The notes under the pieces were generated by a model. The model worked only from the letters and a program-made list of their open reading frames with translations. It was not told the origin of the DNA and made no database searches. This document shows, one piece after another, positions 43,720 to 45,127 of a stretch of DNA of 45,127 nucleotides (positions are counted from its first letter, which is position 1; each line of letters opens with the position of its first letter). The position numbers and the translations under genes are program-made. This DNA is from UBA10427 sp003500135. GTDB lineage: Bacteria > Bacteroidota > Bacteroidia > Cytophagales > Cyclobacteriaceae. The stretch is from the NCBI GenBank assembly GCA_963966275.1, contig CAWZYQ010000012.1, positions 1-45,127 of the forward strand, in the 5' to 3' direction.

Positions 43720-45003
43720 ATGAGTTTAATTGAAAGCATTCACGCCCGACAAATCCTCGATTCGAGAGGTAACCCTACTATTGAAGTAGATGTATATACT
43801 GAAAATGGCATAGTTGGCAGAGCGGCAGTTCCTTCAGGAGCTTCCACCGGTGTAAACGAAGCTGTTGAGTTGAGAGATGATGATAAGGGTAAATTTCTCG
43901 GCAAAGGTGTACTTAAAGCCGTTGAGAATGTGAATGATATTATTGCCGAAGAGATCATCGGTCTTTCGGTTTTCGATCAAAGGTTGATCGACAAAATCAT
44001 GATCGATCTTGACGGTACCGAAAACAAAGGGAAATTAGGAGCTAACGCTATTCTTGGCGTATCTATGGCTATAGCTAAGGCTGCTGCTGAAGAGCTAGGT
44101 ATGCCTTTGTATCGATATTTAGGTGGTACCAATGCGTACAAACTTCCTGTGCCAATGATGAATATCATCAACGGCGGATCACACTCAGATGCCCCGATAG
44201 CCTTCCAGGAATTTATGATTCGACCTATTGGCGCCGAAAACTTTAGTGAGGCTATGAGGATGGGCGCTGAAGTATTCCACCACCTGAAGAAAATCATTAA
44301 AGAAAAAGGTCTTAGTACTGCTGTAGGGGATGAAGGTGGATTCGCACCTAATTTCTCAGGCGGTACCGAAGAAGCTCTTGAAAGCGTTTTAAAAGCGGTT
44401 GAATCGGCAGGTTACAAGCCTGGAGATGATGTGACTATCGCTCTTGACTGCGCTGCTTCAGAATTTTATGAAGATGGCAAATACAACTATGCTAAATTTG
44501 AAGGAGAATCAGGTAAAGTAAGAAACCGTGCTGAACAGGTAGCTTATCTGGAAGAACTTATTTCGAAATACCCTATCGATTCAATAGAAGATGGTTGTGA
44601 TGAAAATGACTGGGAAGGCTGGGCCATGTTGACTGAGAAAATAGGCGACAAATGCCAGCTTGTTGGTGATGATCTGTTCGTGACCAATGTTAAGTTCCTG
44701 CAAAGAGGTATTGATGAAAAGTGCGGTAACTCAATTCTGATCAAAGTAAATCAGATTGGAACACTTTCTGAAACTTTTGATGCGATCGAATTGGCGCATA
44801 AAGCCGGATTTACTGCAGTCGTTTCACACAGGTCTGGTGAAACTGAAGATGCAACTATTGCTGATATTGCAGTGGCTACCAATGCCGGTCAAATCAAAAC
44901 AGGATCTTTATCTCGTTCTGACAGAATGGCCAAATACAACCAATTGTTGAGAATTGAAGAAGAGCTTGACGAGACTGCGTTTTATCCGGGCTCTAAAAGC
45001 TAA
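43720..45003 (+). CDS. eno: enolase
   Basis: Enolase converts 2-phosphoglycerate to phosphoenolpyruvate. Seen in order are HARQILDSRGNPTIEVDV, the substrate loop SGASTGVNEAVELRD, GDEGGFAPN, the metal-site part VGDDLFVTN, the catalytic-lysine region IKVNQIGTLSET and the end VVSHRSGETED. Length is 427 aa. It follows carA closely and ends before a clear terminator. Confidence 0.98.
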   Translation: MSLIESIHARQILDSRGNPTIEVDVYTENGIVGRAAVPSGASTGVNEAVELRDDDKGKFLGKGVLKAVENVNDIIAEEIIGLSVFDQRLIDKIMIDLDGTENKGKLGANAILGVSMAIAKAAAEELGMPLYRYLGGTNAYKLPVPMMNIINGGSHSDAPIAFQEFMIRPIGAENFSEAMRMGAEVFHHLKKIIKEKGLSTAVGDEGGFAPNFSGGTEEALESVLKAVESAGYKPGDDVTIALDCAASEFYEDGKYNYAKFEGESGKVRNRAEQVAYLEELISKYPIDSIEDGCDENDWEGWAMLTEKIGDKCQLVGDDLFVTNVKFLQRGIDEKCGNSILIKVNQIGTLSETFDAIELAHKAGFTAVVSHRSGETEDATIADIAVATNAGQIKTGSLSRSDRMAKYNQLLRIEEELDETAFYPGSKS

Positions 45004-45031
45004 AACTTAAGTTTTTTTGTTTCTTTGAAAT

Positions 45032-45058
45032 AAAGCCCCGCAAGGGGCTTTCTATTTT
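45032..45058 (+). terminator. intrinsic terminator after eno
   Basis: AAAGCCCC (45032-45039) pairs with GGGGCTTT (45044-45051) around the stable tetraloop GCAA. A T-rich tail (CTATTTTT) follows. It separates eno from the next gene. Confidence 0.85.
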
Positions 45059-45096
45059 TAAAGCGATTTGGTATTTTTAAACAAACATTTTTTAAT

Positions 45097-45127
45097 ATGC
45101 TCAAAAAGCTCCCACCTTTTGCACGTA
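45097..45127 (+). CDS. start of a gene cut by the right edge, possibly a DivIC/FtsB-like septum protein
   Basis: An ATG at 45097 opens a frame MLKKLPPFAR that runs off the window. In Bacteroidota a small septum-formation (DivIC/FtsB-like) gene commonly follows eno, and its proteins often begin in this way. With ten codons visible the identity is inference from position. Confidence 0.45.
   Translation, partial: MLKKLPPFAR

Overview
The window looks like a chromosomal segment of a Bacteroidota bacterium, most likely order Cytophagales. The signs are promoters of the TTTG-N19/20-TAnnTTTG type, a strongly enlarged NusB, a DUF1573 lipoprotein, an S14 and L36 that lack the usual zinc ligands, a near absence of Shine-Dalgarno sequences before the genes, and moderate-to-low GC. 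The order is a judgement from protein flavour and gene order; a genus cannot be fixed by eye. Nearly everything here is core housekeeping. I see no insertion sequence, prophage, CRISPR array, toxin-antitoxin pair or rRNA.

Left part (1-9.2 kb): a forward run holds a leucine-type amino acid dehydrogenase, nusB, a YtxH protein, a DUF1573 lipoprotein, yajC, a YbbR-like protein and coaE. It continues with an ECF sigma factor, a small Cys-rich probable anti-sigma factor, gmk and nadD. A reverse-strand block follows: pyrH and frr as one unit, and a biotin carboxyl carrier protein. A divergent forward gene then encodes an M1-family zinc aminopeptidase predicted to be a lipoprotein.

Centre (11.8-25.4 kb): tRNA-Tyr, tRNA-Gly, tRNA-Thr and tuf follow a well-formed promoter, and a strong terminator lies after tuf. 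A new promoter starts tRNA-Trp, secE, nusG, rplK, rplA, rplJ, rplL, rpoB, rpoC and a DUF3467 gene. The rplL-rpoB gap holds an attenuator-like hairpin, and rpoB must start at TTG.

Right part (25.4-42.5 kb): the ribosomal protein super-cluster. A promoter leads rpsL, rpsG, fusA and rpsJ into a terminator. A second promoter leads rplC through rpsN. A probable internal promoter precedes rpsH, rplF, rplR, rpsE, rpmD, rplO, secY, infA, rpmJ, rpsM, rpsK, rpsD, rpoA and rplQ, which end at a strong terminator. rpmD and rpmJ are short genes found by direct reading. carA and eno follow as a pair with a terminator, and the first codons of a probable divIC/ftsB-like gene run off the right edge.

Together these genes supply translation, transcription, Sec export and a few metabolic enzymes. 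The most interesting points are regulatory or structural additions to well-known machinery: the rpoC-linked DUF3467 gene with a strong hairpin in its coding sequence, the TTG start and paired hairpins before rpoB, the long charged tail on L17, the enlarged NusB, and the His-less Cys-cluster anti-sigma candidate. I did not find a clearly new multi-gene system.
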